64,000 bases of DNA from Oreohelix idahoensis (GCA_024509875.1 JAMPIV010012441.1:186001-250000); one strand, 5' to 3'; counted from the stretch's first letter, positions 20,976 through 31,975 are shown. Numbers and translations are program-made. Notes: generated from the letters alone by a model not told the origin.

Positions 20976-21703
20976 CGAATTAAAATGGATTTATATTAAT
21001 GATGTACAAACTATAGTACACTAACCTTGATGTCCATATAAAGAATTCACTGACACAAGTCCTGACTCTTCCTCTTGAAATATTGAACCAAGTAGGTTGG
21101 CGGAATGATTTCTCTTACCATTGCTGAGCGACCAATTTCGTTTGCTTTTATCGGGTCCGAATCGCGCTGGCGATTTTCCGTGTTCGCTTCTGATGTTATG
21201 TGAAGCTCCATTCGTCATTACGTTAGTCAGAAAACCAGTCCCCATTACTCTGTAAAGTTTCTGTAATGTTTTGCTATGATCGCTTTCTTATTTTGCTTAG
21301 CCTAGACAATCCGTCTCCTGTCCGTCTGATGTCTGTGCAGCCTTTAATAGTCTTTCTATAATGACGTATTCTTTACACCTTTCATGTTGATCTTCGCTCA
21401 GACTCTGCGTCTCCGTTAATCCAATATTACTTCGCTTGTTCCGTGAAGTCCGACTGACCACCATTATGTCCTGTTACTAGCCGAAATAATACGTGTAGAT
21501 TACTGGCCTTGGGGAAACACAATCCGAGACGTAGTGGCGTTTACTCCTTATTGTCCGTCGATGGTCTGTTGATGTACTGTCTCATTGTTATGTAAACATT
21601 CCCTGTAAAATTGGGTGATTTACCACGACTGATGAAGAACGATGTCTGTTTTGGACAATGGGTATAGAAAGTCGAAATTCAACCTCATTCGCTCCTCGTG
21701 ACA
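20162..21703 (-). repeat. Family P long LTR, copy B, inverted and 3'-truncated
   Basis: Minus-strand start TGTCAC at 21703-21698. It then runs antiparallel to copy A: TATACCCATTG (near 21657), ATGGACATCAAGG (near 21040) and AGTGCCTACGAAAAGTATTG (near 20225). Homology ends near 20165, where copy A ends, so the last several hundred bp of the LTR are missing. An AT microsatellite lies at about 20943-20971. Confidence 0.75.
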
Positions 21704-21711
21704 TGTGCTTT

Positions 21712-22275
21712 ATTTTTTCCTATGCGGAAAAGCGGGCAGTACTCAAACAAGTGTCTAGCTGAATCAAGGGAAACAATCCAAATTATTAAATTATGAATCA
21801 AGGGAAAGTCGAGTTCGATCTCTATATGGTCTCCAAATTGATAAAAATGGACTGCACCAAATTAACAGGCACAAAGCCATGTAATACTGACGCTCTAAAA
21901 AAAATGGATAGCTTAAGAAATTTTAGACCAGATTTACAATAAGAAAAAATATTTTTTATATCTTAGTACGTCATAATTTTTGTAACACTAAAAAAAAACG
22001 AAAATAAAAAATATTTTATACACACGCTTTTATACACTATAAACCCAAAAATAATTTTTAAAGGAGTTTATAGCCTACAGTAAAAAAAAAGTAAGCTTAA
22101 GCGCTTATCATATATTTTATCCACAAGTGTTTAATGAAGTATAAAGCATAAGCTAATTTCATGCAGAATCAGCTCCCCATGCTGTTTGTCAATTTGATGT
22201 TACATTATTTGACTGCAAGCTATAAACTCCTTCACAAATTTTTGGGTGTTTAGTGTATTAAAAGCGTGTGTTTAA
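21712..22275 (+). repeat. Dispersed repeat Q, copy 1 (empty site for the SINE at 43373)
   Basis: Nearly collinear with 43195-44048, starting around GGGCAGTACTCAAACAAGTG and ending at AAAGCGTGTGTTT. The right half (22018-22275) is an imperfect palindrome: CACACGCTTTTATACACTAT at the left and its inverted counterpart AGTGTATTAAAAGCGTGTG at the right, each followed inward by AAGGAGTTTATAG and its complement. Arms are about 60 bp. At 21878-21890 it has one AAAGCCATGTAAT, where copy 2 carries a SINE. Confidence 0.75.
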
Positions 22276-22339
22276 AATAGTGTTTATTTATTTGTTATTG
22301 TGTACGGTGTAGATCAAGATTTTGTTGCTCCTTACTTTA

Positions 22340-22565
22340 TGTGTTGAGTAAACTAAGTGGTTAAATGGAAATTATTATTCATTATCCAGTAATCTAAGTG
22401 ATCAAATGGGAATTATTATTTATTAATCTAAATGGCTGAATAGGAACCATTAAATGTTGTCCAGTAACAACCCGGGTAGAATGGGATCCAGTAAGTTTTG
22501 CAGTTGAATGGGGACACTAATCCAGTAACCTAAGTGGTGTAATGGGAACCATGTGGGAATGACAA
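22340..22565 (+). repeat. Degenerate tandem repeat
   Basis: Recurring CCAGTAA-CTAAGTGG-AATGGGAA motifs of irregular spacing (about 35-60 bp). No coding potential is seen. Confidence 0.5.
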
Positions 22566-22699
22566 CCATTAGAAAATGGCATCAGAGAATGTCAGCTCAG
22601 CATGGTCTTCGTTAACACATTAGAAAAAAAAACTGTCCGATAATGAGAGATGCCTGTGACAGACACCAACGGGTTTATATGGCAGCAAACAACAAAGAA

Positions 22700-23170
22700 G
22701 ATAAAGATCTCTTTTTTAACGTTATTCTGACACTTTTGTCTGTGTCTTTAAACTAACACAAACGACCAATCAGACGAAGAAGTAATCGAGGAAACGCTAG
22801 AAAAGCTATTCCCAACAATTATAGAAATAGCGCTATTTCAGATACAGGAGAAAAGAAAGACACAAGAAACAGAAACGAGGATGGCAAAAACACACAAAAC
22901 CACACAAGCCAGACAGTGAAGCAGGATATGAAATACACTATGGAACACGCCATGGCAACATGAACAGACAAACAACGAAGAGAATCCAGACAGTCAGCTG
23001 GTGGTCCTTTTTAGGACCAGTCCTTTTCAGGACTAACAACTGGCCAGCATAGAAGAACCTAACACACAATATACCCCAATTATAACCTCTTTGGATGAAC
23101 AGGGTAAAACAGCAATATAGTCGACGAAAGAACGAACGAACGAAGTCCTGTAAACAGTAAATAAATAAAT
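22700..23170 (+). mobile_element. 5'-truncated copy of the ORF1-only LINE
   Basis: Shares its 3' end with the element at 28497-31020: CAGTCAGCTGGTGGTCCTTT, CCTTTTCAGGAC, ATATACCCCAATTATAACC, GAACAGGGTA and a CGACGAAA start to a short tandem tail (GAAC repeats here, AAC repeats there). Just upstream, a reading frame resembles a LINE ORF1 C-terminus. Confidence 0.65.
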
Positions 23171-23212
23171 ATAGGTAATTAACTGTCACTGGTTGGACAG
23201 AAAGAAAAAGCG

Positions 23213-23330
23213 GTGAATTCCATTCCAGACTTTGTTCAACTATTATTCTCAATGTGGCTATCTGCTCTGGACAGGATCTGTTTTGTCAAAAATCTGCTTG
23301 TTCATCTCTCAGTTGCTTGTCTATGGACTA
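23213..23330 (-). pseudogene. RTE-like LINE fragment, RT region, inverted
   Basis: Matches 13540-13665 of the full LINE (minus-strand RIIVEQSLEWNSPL). It lies directly before a plus-strand 3' fragment of the same family (23345-23755). That arrangement is typical of twin priming. Confidence 0.7.
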
Positions 23331-23344
23331 TATTATATATAGCT

Positions 23345-23755
23345 AATATATAACATCGCTTGCGTAGAATGTAAGGATAGAAGGGGTATGACAAAATCTC
23401 TCATGTGGAACTGATGACATGAACTAGACAAGCACCAGTGGAACAAGAAGTCGCTGGAGATGGATAGGACACACACTGAGAAAACCTGTTGATAGAATTA
23501 CAAGACGATCCCTGTTCTGGAATCCCCATGGTAAGAGGTAGAGGAAAACCAAAGAACACGCGGAGTCAGGCGTGAAGGTGATGAAGAAGACATTGAAAGA
23601 CCTTGATCTGATGGCACGTGACAGGGAGACTTGGCATAAGTTTGTTGATGGCATGTGACAGGGAGACTTGGCATAAGCTTGTTGATGGCACGGGACAGGG
23701 AGACTTGGCATTAGATCGTTGAATTCACGTGCTCCTTTGGGAGTTGAAAGGTGAA
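23345..23755 (+). pseudogene. RTE-like LINE 3' fragment with 37-bp triplication
   Basis: Encodes remnants of the LRRIEG, ELMT and [11 protein letters not shown] block, then the conserved 3' end (GTGCTCCTTTGGGAGTTG). Within it a 37-bp unit (GGCACGTGACAGGGAGACTT...) is repeated three times, at 23613, 23650 and 23687. Confidence 0.75.
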
Positions 23756-23761
23756 AGACGA

Positions 23762-23970
23762 AGGATATATAAAATCAGCTGAGTCATTATAGAAGCTCTC
23801 ACAGCAAGCAGACGAGAAGAGAAAACGTCGACAGGAACATGAAGAAAATAAGCAGCTGAAGGCGTGTGTCACCTCAGGGGCGCATTCCCATAGTTATGAA
23901 TGAAGGATTGTCATCTCAGGGGTGCATTCCCATAGTTATGACTGAAGGCGCTGTTATTATTACAATCCAA
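23762..23970 (+). pseudogene. LINE family 3 C-terminal fragment
   Basis: Matches the complement of 32110-32250, including AATAAGCAGCTGA and CATTCCCATAG. A block with CTCAGGGG-GCATTCCCATAG is locally duplicated (about 23870 and 23912). Confidence 0.6.
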
Positions 23971-24214
23971 CACATGCCAGATTAAAATGTACCATTAAAA
24001 AGAACTGTTTTATAAGTTTCAGATCTCTACAATGAGTGACACATAGACAGTTTGAGCGTCATAGATTGGAAACACAACAAATATATGAACCTTATTCGAG
24101 TTAAAGAAAAGTTGGTTTAAAAACTTATGCGGGAAAATAAGATACAATACACAACAAATAATTCGCTTTGTTATAATATTATCTAATACGTTTCTAGTGC
24201 GCTGTAATATATTG

Positions 24215-24430
24215 TGATGGCAGGAAGTATTGAAGGGAAAAGTTATAGAGGACGACGTCGAGAGAAAACACTTGACAGTTTAAAATGGCATGGAAGGAAG
24301 ACATCAAAAGAACTGATAAACAGCATTGGGCAGGGACAGGAAGTTGTGAAAATACATAATCACCCTAACCACATGGCATGGCACTTGAAGAAGAAACGCT
24401 GTCACATTCGAGCAAAAAAGAATACAGAAC
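24215..24430 (+). pseudogene. LINE C-terminal fragment
   Basis: An open 75-codon stretch with GKSYRGRRREKTLDSLKWHG and a terminal H-x-MAWHLKKK, resembling the extreme C-terminus of RT-encoding LINEs (the RGRxR..W region). 5'-truncated, with no complete gene. Confidence 0.55.
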
Positions 24431-24504
24431 ATAAGCCGTAGTACAACATAAGGATATTATTTTAATCATCCCTTAAGGCAGTGCTTCTTAATCTGTCTGT
24501 TAGA

Positions 24505-24640
24505 TGTACCGCAAAATTTATAACATCTTAAGAAGCCTCGCACCCCATAACAACTTCTTAAGTAGCCTCCCACGCCTTTACAACTTCTTAAGAAGTCTCC
24601 TTTACAGCTTCTTAATAAACCTCTCACACCAATGGTCTAG
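24505..24640 (+). repeat. Diverged 30-bp minisatellite units
   Basis: Four units of the AACATCTTAAGAAGCCTCGC type, the same family as the array at 11-15.8 kb. Confidence 0.75.
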
Positions 24641-25317
24641 CTCACAAAATAAGCCAGGAATGCGAAATAAGATTTCAGTCCCAAGCAAAAAAGTGGGTTT
24701 GGCTCAAGCAAAAATGGCCACCCAAGTGCGTTTTTATTGTTGTTGTTTGGAAATAATTTTTTAAAATGTTCATATGCATAACTAACCAAAAGTCTAAAAT
24801 GGATGGCTATACTTTAAGAAAATAGCGTTTTTGAGTTGTCAAAATTAGAAAACAGCCCTGGAAAGGAACAAGAGATACGAAAGCCAGTATACTGCTGATC
24901 GGGCCAAATGGGTCTAGAAGGAAGTACAGTATACTGGCTGTTGGGACTTAAAGAGTTTTAATTAAAGTACAGCACAGTCCGGATAAGTAAAAGTAAAAAA
25001 ATGGCTAGGATATATTGTAAAAACGGGAAAGATTGAAAGAAACAGAGCTACAGGGCGATAAAGAAAGATAATACTGGACAGTTTAACATCGTGCCATGGA
25101 AAATAATCAACAACAAAAATGTTAAACGGCAATGGGGACAAAGAAGTTGTGGAGAGACATGATGACCTACGCCAGGTGTTATTGAAAAATATTATTTCAG
25201 CTGTTGACGAGTAATCTGTCCCTTCCAATCTTTATTTAATCCTTCAGTTTTACAAAACGTTGTCTTGCCGGTTGCCATAACTGGAAATAAAAAAGGACAA
25301 AAGGTAAAGTTATTCCC
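24641..25317. other. No gene; one short inverted repeat
   Basis: No coding signal. AGCCAGTATACTG at 24882-24894 is perfectly inverted at 24927-24939 with a 32-bp loop. Confidence 0.6.
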
Positions 25318-25510
25318 ATAGCAGATACGGCCGCATGGGAGTGAAGTGTTAGAGACTTCCCCATATTAGGCTCAGTATTGAGATGTGGGGGGTCACCAGT
25401 TCCCATCCTCGCTGCTGTTTCCTTCCCTAACTCAAGAGCAAAGCTAGGTACCCATTTACACCTGGGCAGACTAGTGCGTGAAGATGTTGTGAATCGACCA
25501 GACACCTGTG
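25318..25510 (-). repeat. SINE family S copy
   Basis: On the minus strand it shows TAAATGGGTACCTAGCTTTG, CTCTAACACTTCACTCCCAT and a tRNA-like upstream part. On the plus strand it starts GCAGATACGGCCGCATGGGA. Confidence 0.65.
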
Positions 25511-25519
25511 TCGCGAGAA

Positions 25520-28496
25520 ATCCGCGCTCTAATTACTCTGTCAATCGGATGCTCAACGGAAATAACAAGGAATAAATGTTAATTTACAGACAAATTACAA
25601 CCAAAAATAATAATAATACAATAAAATTAATAATGCTTTTTATTTTAAAAACAATTGTCCCTCGTTTTGGCGAGGCACCATCAGTTCAACCCAGACACTA
25701 GATCCGCTGGTTATATTTGTCGTGGTTGAGTTTGAGTGTAGAGTATTTGTCGAGTTGGACAACAGTAGTGAAATCGACAAGGGATAGTGGACTGACAGAG
25801 TTATAGCTTACACACACAGAAAGGTGTAAATAGGAGATGGACTTGAGACAACCTGGAAGAAGATTTACCAAAATGATCTCTCTCTCCAAGCCTCAACTCA
25901 CTTATGTCTGTCTAAGCATCTCCTGCTCTCTCTCTTTTCTCTTATCATACATAGAGATTATAGTAAAGAGCTAAAAACACAAATATGGATGGAAAGGTCG
26001 TGAACAGCGTATTAATAAATGTGTAAAATTTATTAAAGAAGAAAAGCATGAAAATAATGCATATCATCACAACATAAAATTACATCAATACTCAAAATAT
26101 TCATCAATAATCATATACACCCACAACCACACACACAGATCACCATTCATAAAACCTGTAGAACACAAAGAGATAAATAATCGAGTGACAGTCCTTCGGT
26201 TTTCGGGGACCAGCTGAAGTAACTCCAGTAAGTGGTGTTTTCGTATATATCCTCCATCGGTGATGGAATTAACCTGAATAACATCACTGTATAGGCGCTA
26301 TCGTTGGTGACCCCCCTACTGGCGCGAGTTGGGCCGGGGGACGCTGTTTATCTCCTGCTGACGTGCGAGGTTTTAAGTATCCAGGAAATACACCAGAAGA
26401 GGTCACTTGAGGACAAAGAGACCCAGGCGCGCTTATCCGGCGCAAGGCTCCGCTTGGCTGTAAATCCTGTTTAAACTGGTTTGGCTGTGGTTTGCTGAGT
26501 GCCCCGTTTAGGCACAAAAAAGGCGGGTGAGATGGAATTCTGCTATAGGCATGCTGAGCGGTTTTGATATTCTGGAAGCCGCAATGCTCTGGCTGGTAAT
26601 CCAAGAGGCGAGTAGAGAACTACTACTGCGTTTGGCGATTCCAGATTTAGCGTTGACTCCGTTGCACTGCGTGAGCTTAACTTGGCGTTGACATAAAGGG
26701 GTTTTGATTCAGGAACGGGGTTGACGATTCGTTGCTAGATGTATACAGAAACCCTCTAGATCGAAGAGTATACGACTTTCTTCGTCTGACTGAAGTCTGC
26801 TCTAGCGATTCGGTCTTCCTGAAACTGAGATCAAAAAGAGACACCCTTTTACATCAAGCAAATAATAAATCACACTAACTTTATACAGAAAGTTTCGCTC
26901 CACTATGGGATTAAATTTATTGTAGTTATTGCTATGATAGTTTAGGGCTGTCTTTAACCATGTCTCCTGTTCCTTAAAAATATCAATTATCAACACGCGC
27001 CCGCATAGTCTTAATATCTTTTGCACCCCCAGGTACCTATCAGTAAATGTTCTGACATCAAAAATCTACTCCTCTTCTCCCAATCTCAACATACAGGAAA
27101 CCTAACCTGTAGTTACAGTTAAATGAATATGCTTATTCATCTTACAACATTAAATGAATTTACATAAACAGATTACAGCATTTGACATTACACAAATAAA
27201 TCGTATGTCCCCTTGGGGAAATATATTAGCATTCCACAATGAGTACATAGACAAGGCAATGTTCTTGCTATAATGATACAGTTGTGGCTAGATCATACGA
27301 TATAATTATATCTATGCCTGGTGACTGCTTTCAGTGAAAGTTATAGACTAGTGCCTAGCCACACAGGTAAGCATAAAATGATCCTCCCTTGCCACTAGAA
27401 ATATCTATCAAAAGGAATAAGTGACTATCTCCTATAATCCAGAGTTATTACCTGCATCTCACTATTCAGTTTTAAAGTGAACAATCCACACCTGACATTA
27501 TCTTACAGAAATGACAGTTAATTTTGCTGACTCTTAACCCAATGGTAAGCATTCGTGGACTGATTCTACGCCTAATATCTGTTATTGTAAGTTTAACATT
27601 TAACCCATGATAAACCGTAACAGTTTAAGCACCACTTAATAGGCCGTAGACAGCGCTACCTTATCACTGAATAAATTACTAGGAGAAGTCCTCAGAAATA
27701 AATTCACTACCCTAACAGATATATATAAAAGCTAACATGAATATATCATATTTATAAGATATGTCAACTCACTCCGAAAAATGCCAAGAAATAGGCGAAA
27801 AACATTTAGTTCTGTGTTAATGTTTGCCTTATTTCCATAATGGTCTATCTCGGGCCAGGAAATTCACGAATGTCTTTGTCTATTAAAACCAGTCTACTCT
27901 TATAGATCACAAGGGACGCTCCCCCCGAACACCTGGCGTGCGTATTTCTACAGAAGTTCGGCGAAAGACGTAATCTAGAGTAAGACAAAAGAAATCGTGC
28001 GAAAGTTCCCCAGGTAGAGAAATGCATAACATTATGCTCTCTCTTGTCTAAGGGGCGAAAACCCAAAGACTGACCGCGGGTTGTTATCTTCCCCTGAAAC
28101 AGATCACACTCGTTACCCAGGCCTTAAAGGGTACCAGCCGCTCGTCATCAAACGTTTTAAAGCGACCAGAGAAATTCCCCTGTTGGGACCACAGAGGGTA
28201 CCCGCCGCTAACGAACCGTTTCTTTCACAGAAACCGTCTTGGCTCGTTCTAACACTTAAAGCGGACCCGAGAAATGTTTCTCTGGTCGAACAGGTGCGTT
28301 TAGATAACATTACGTCTAGCGTTAGCTGACCGCAGCTGGCCAGCGTAAACAACCTCGGGTGGGGTTGAGAAGGTGAAAAAATGTAGGTAGAATATGAAAG
28401 AAACGAAAATACAAAATGTCTCGGAAAACAGAACATTTAAAGGAGTAATCAAATTATGGACAAGATGGTAAAATAAATTATCTTTCACGTGACAAT
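25520..28496. other. About 3 kb with no recognised gene or repeat
   Basis: Only short frames without recognisable domains. Composition changes locally: GC-richer at 26280-26480 and 28050-28290, AT-rich elsewhere. I see no terminal repeats or RNA genes. It could be unique host intergenic or intronic DNA. Confidence 0.5.
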
Positions 28497-31020
28497 ATTA
28501 GGGCGCAAGTCCAAATATAAAAGACCTTGTGGTCTGATGGTAGAAGTCTAATAATAATAGAAACAGTAATCAGTGAAACGTTGGTTAGTCAGTCAAGCCA
28601 TGCGTGACATTACGCAAGCAAAGGCAGAGAGACGCCATGATCAATCTGGCTTCGCCCACCTGGTTAAAAGCCAGTAAAGACTCATCAACGTCAGTTGTTG
28701 CTGTTGAAGCGCCCAGTTTTGGAGACTGACCAGCCAATGAAATAACGCTTAACTTGAAAGAGGCGGAGATAAGAATATGGCGTGAAGTGTCCACTACATG
28801 CATAAAAGGATAAAATGTACGCCAAATATCGACAATTTTTCTGCCGTCACCATTATCATGAACATCATCATAGATCGTCGACAGCACTATACTAAAACGA
28901 GCGTCCTTTTCAGGGCGAACACAGCCGTCAGAATTTACAAAAATGACTCGTACCAAGCAACAAGCTAAAAAGAGGAAAGTTTATACAAGCCCTCAAACAC
29001 TTGTCAGCAGCATCAAGCAAGAACCTACAAAGAGCAAACAGAGGCAACCAGAGAGCACCAATACTCCAACTACTAGCGTCGTGGCAAGTCCTTCTCAGAA
29101 GACGAACAACGTAACCTCTGATAATACGACCGATGATCGACCCAAAGATTCGAAGGCAGATGACAAACAAGCTCCGAAACCAGACTTAGCAACATCACCG
29201 CTGAAACAAGGTGTCGAGGCGATAGCTACATTGTGCAGTGACAAGGCAACATCAAAGACAGAGGGTAACAAAGCATTGAAACCCAACATAATCAATCCAC
29301 CGACAAAACGAGATGTCATTGTCGAGTCTCCATCATACAGTGACCAGCCAACTCCGGTGAAACTTGACCAGATGCAGACGAGCCAGAATGCGAATCCGCC
29401 CCGCAGACCGCACACTCAATCGGAGACAGAAGTTGGAACGTGCCAACTTCGCAAGCAACAAAATGCCGTCTCTAACGTGATACTACAGGAGAGGATTGTT
29501 AAGATCACACAGATGCCTGGAGGTGAGGCCTCGCTCAGGGCTCTACCAGATGACAAAGTAATCACTATCCTAGAAGCAATAACTGGCAAGAGAGGCATCG
29601 CTAAGGTACGGAGGCACGAAAAGGGAGTTGTGCTTTCGCTCAACAGCACGGAAAAATCAACTGCACTGATGACAGAACTGGAGGCAGGACCGAAAGAATT
29701 CATGCTGCCTCACCAGATAAAAGTAGTGATGGAGACCAACAAGACTACAAAGAAGTTTGTCGTAAGAGGGGTGGACACCAGATGGCCCGCAAGCGAGGTT
29801 CACAACAAACTTCAGACCGAAAACGCAGACATCAAATTCACTCAGGTCGAAAGGCTAAAAACATGGAACAACAAAGACACAAACCTGATTGTGGTAACCG
29901 TCGAAGGGCCGACAAGACCTGAGAAACTGACGCTCGAAATTATTTCAAAAAAGACAGAGGCTTTTATCCCGCCGGTCATGCAGTGCTCTAACTGCCAGCA
30001 GTTTTCGCACACAAAGAAAACGTGCAGGAGAGATGCAGTTTGCCGGTATTGTGCGGGTAGTCACCAATATGGCGACTGCCCCAGGGCAAAGGAGGACCGC
30101 AACTACAAAGAAACTAACGCAAACCGTACCTGTGCAAACTGCCACGGAAACCACGGGGCAAGGTACAGAGGATGCCCTGTGTTCCAGGAAACTAAGAGCA
30201 TCTTGAAGGAGGCCGTGTCTAAAAACATACCCTTCAAAGAGGCCAAACACAGAGTGACTGCGGATGCTGCAGAAAAACAGCGCACGATTGACAGACGACA
30301 GCTACACAAGCTGACCGCTGAAATCAACGAAATGAAAAGGAAACTGCAGAACGAAAACAGAAGCAAGCAGACTCCCGAAGACGACAAGGACAGAGGTGAA
30401 GACGTAATAGATATACAGAGCGTCAGAGAAATGGTACAGAGCGCCCAGGCAATGCTAAAGGAAACAAAATCCATCAAACACGAGATAGAAGTCGACATCG
30501 CCAAACTCACAAAGCTAAAAGAAGAGAACGAAGAAATCCTCCAAAGAATTGAAACAGAGAGAAAGATCGTTGAGGATATCCTTACAAAAACTAGAGAACA
30601 AAACAAAGAAACGAAAGACAAAATGAGAATCGAAATCGTACAATAAATGATACGCAATCAAGAAAGAGCATGTGCAGCCATGAATGAGGCCCTACCAAAC
30701 ACCATAAAGACAGTCATGGGACAACGCACAACGAATCAGACAACAACGAGAAAGGACCAAGCAGACAACTAGTGGCCCGTTGCAGTCAAATAGTTGAGGC
30801 AGGACATAAAAAACACCATAAGCGCGACACGGCACCACAAACGGACAAAGAGGAACCGAGACAGCCAGCTAGTGGTCCTTTTCAGGACCGATCACCTCCA
30901 GGACTACGAACGAGATACCAGTGAAGACGATAACACCCTATATACCCCAATTATAACCAAACTTTCAGGTTGAACAGGGTATTACAGCAACATAGTAGAC
31001 GAAAACAACAACAACAACAA
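28497..31020 (+). mobile_element. ORF1-only LINE-type element (half-LINE-like)
   Basis: A leader starting about ATTAGGGCGCAAGTCC (also seen at 16121) leads to a 567-codon ORF1 (28943-30646). About 370 bp of noncoding 3' sequence follows, ending in an AAC repeat at 31003-31020. No endonuclease or RT frame follows. The 3' end is shared with 22936-23165, showing that this 3' end is a real retroposon terminus. Both facts fit a non-autonomous LINE derivative mobilised in trans. An internal deletion private to this copy is the alternative. Confidence 0.65.
28943..30646 (+). CDS. LINE ORF1 protein with three CCHC knuckles, 567 aa
   Basis: ATG at 28943, TAA at 30644-30646. The N-terminal 150 residues are low-complexity, rich in K, T, S, P and Q. 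A folded region (about 245-330) resembles the pre-zinc-knuckle domain of LINE gag-like proteins (KFVVRGVDTRWPASEV). Three zinc knuckles follow: C348-x2-C351-x4-H356-x4-C361, C367-x2-C370-x3-H374-x4-C379 and C397-x2-C400-x3-H404-x6-C411. The C-terminal about 140 residues are a long charged coiled coil. Such proteins bind the element RNA as a ribonucleoprotein. After the stop, the frame stays open for about 40 further codons, ending near the tag at about 30769. The frame is intact, with no frameshift or internal stop. Confidence 0.85.
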   Translation: MTRTKQQAKKRKVYTSPQTLVSSIKQEPTKSKQRQPESTNTPTTSVVASPSQKTNNVTSDNTTDDRPKDSKADDKQAPKPDLATSPLKQGVEAIATLCSDKATSKTEGNKALKPNIINPPTKRDVIVESPSYSDQPTPVKLDQMQTSQNANPPRRPHTQSETEVGTCQLRKQQNAVSNVILQERIVKITQMPGGEASLRALPDDKVITILEAITGKRGIAKVRRHEKGVVLSLNSTEKSTALMTELEAGPKEFMLPHQIKVVMETNKTTKKFVVRGVDTRWPASEVHNKLQTENADIKFTQVERLKTWNNKDTNLIVVTVEGPTRPEKLTLEIISKKTEAFIPPVMQCSNCQQFSHTKKTCRRDAVCRYCAGSHQYGDCPRAKEDRNYKETNANRTCANCHGNHGARYRGCPVFQETKSILKEAVSKNIPFKEAKHRVTADAAEKQRTIDRRQLHKLTAEINEMKRKLQNENRSKQTPEDDKDRGEDVIDIQSVREMVQSAQAMLKETKSIKHEIEVDIAKLTKLKEENEEILQRIETERKIVEDILTKTREQNKETKDKMRIEIVQ

Positions 31021-31774
31021 CGACAATTTTTCTGCGGAATCTCTTTTGGCTCTACGCTGAAGAATAATAACAAATTAACAGATCGATTCACTGGGATAGT
31101 AGCTCCACGCAATATTTCAGCTGAAAGTTACATCAAGTGTTCAAACAAGTGTATGACAGATCAAGGAAAGAAGGGAAAATTAAGGTACGTAAGATGTAAT
31201 ATTTAAAGAAAAAAACAACGTCTACATATTTATAATTCAAACGCCTTAATTCTTTATTCTAATTGATTGTTTATTATCCTCGCGTCAGTGCCTTACAAGA
31301 ATGAAGAAATATCTATATTGTTTAATGACTCTCTTCTTGTTTATTATCTGGTTGGGTTAACATCTGCTTCATGTTCTTGAATATAGTTTTGGCCTTTCCT
31401 ATTCTCTACATGATTTCTGTTTGACATCTGCCATCTTGCGTTATTAAGTGTTTAAGACGTGATAATGCTTTTTACTACTTCTTGTATCTTACTGTTTATT
31501 CAACTTAATAATTTGGATTGTCATCTGTTTCGTTACTGATCATGTTTTTTTCTTCACATAATTAATATCCACATTGGGTTAATGATTTCCGTTATTTATT
31601 TGCTTCATTTGCATTTCTAAGGTTATCTTTTGATCTTCCATCGATGAAGATAGAATTTCTTCTAATCCAAGCATTTCTTCTATGTTTATGAATTATTATT
31701 TTTTTACCTGACGGAGAAAGATATCCACGTTCAAACCCTTATGGGCTATAACTAGGATAGTATATTCAATTAGA
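31021..31774. other. No gene seen
   Basis: AT-rich, with T-rich tracts. Nothing recognised. Confidence 0.5.
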
Positions 31775-31975
31775 GCGTCCGTTTGGCAGAGTGATTAGAG
31801 CGATGGCCTCTTGCGGCGAAGGTACATGGTTCAAAACACGGTGGCGTCCCGAGTTAGGGATGGCATAGGCAAAGAGGAAGGGAACTGGTCTCCCTAGCTC
31901 TCAAAGCTGGACCTTGTGTAGTGTAGTCTCTAACATTTGACTCCCGTGCGGCAGTATCAGTTATGTGACTACTTC
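31775..31975 (+). repeat. SINE family S copy with tRNA-like head
   Basis: The head GCGTCCGTTTGGCAGAGTGA followed by TTAGAGCG and ATGGTTCAAAACACGG carries A-box-like and B-box-like motifs of a tRNA promoter. The body (GAGTTAGGGATGGCATAGGC, CTCTAACATTTGACTCCC, GCGGCAGTATCAGTTATGTG) is the family S consensus. This copy best shows that family S is tRNA-derived. Confidence 0.7.

Noticed and set aside
28585..28956. 123-codon minus-strand open frame next to ORF1
   Set aside because: No recognisable domain; it overlaps the leader of the ORF1-only element and has no homologous copy in the window.
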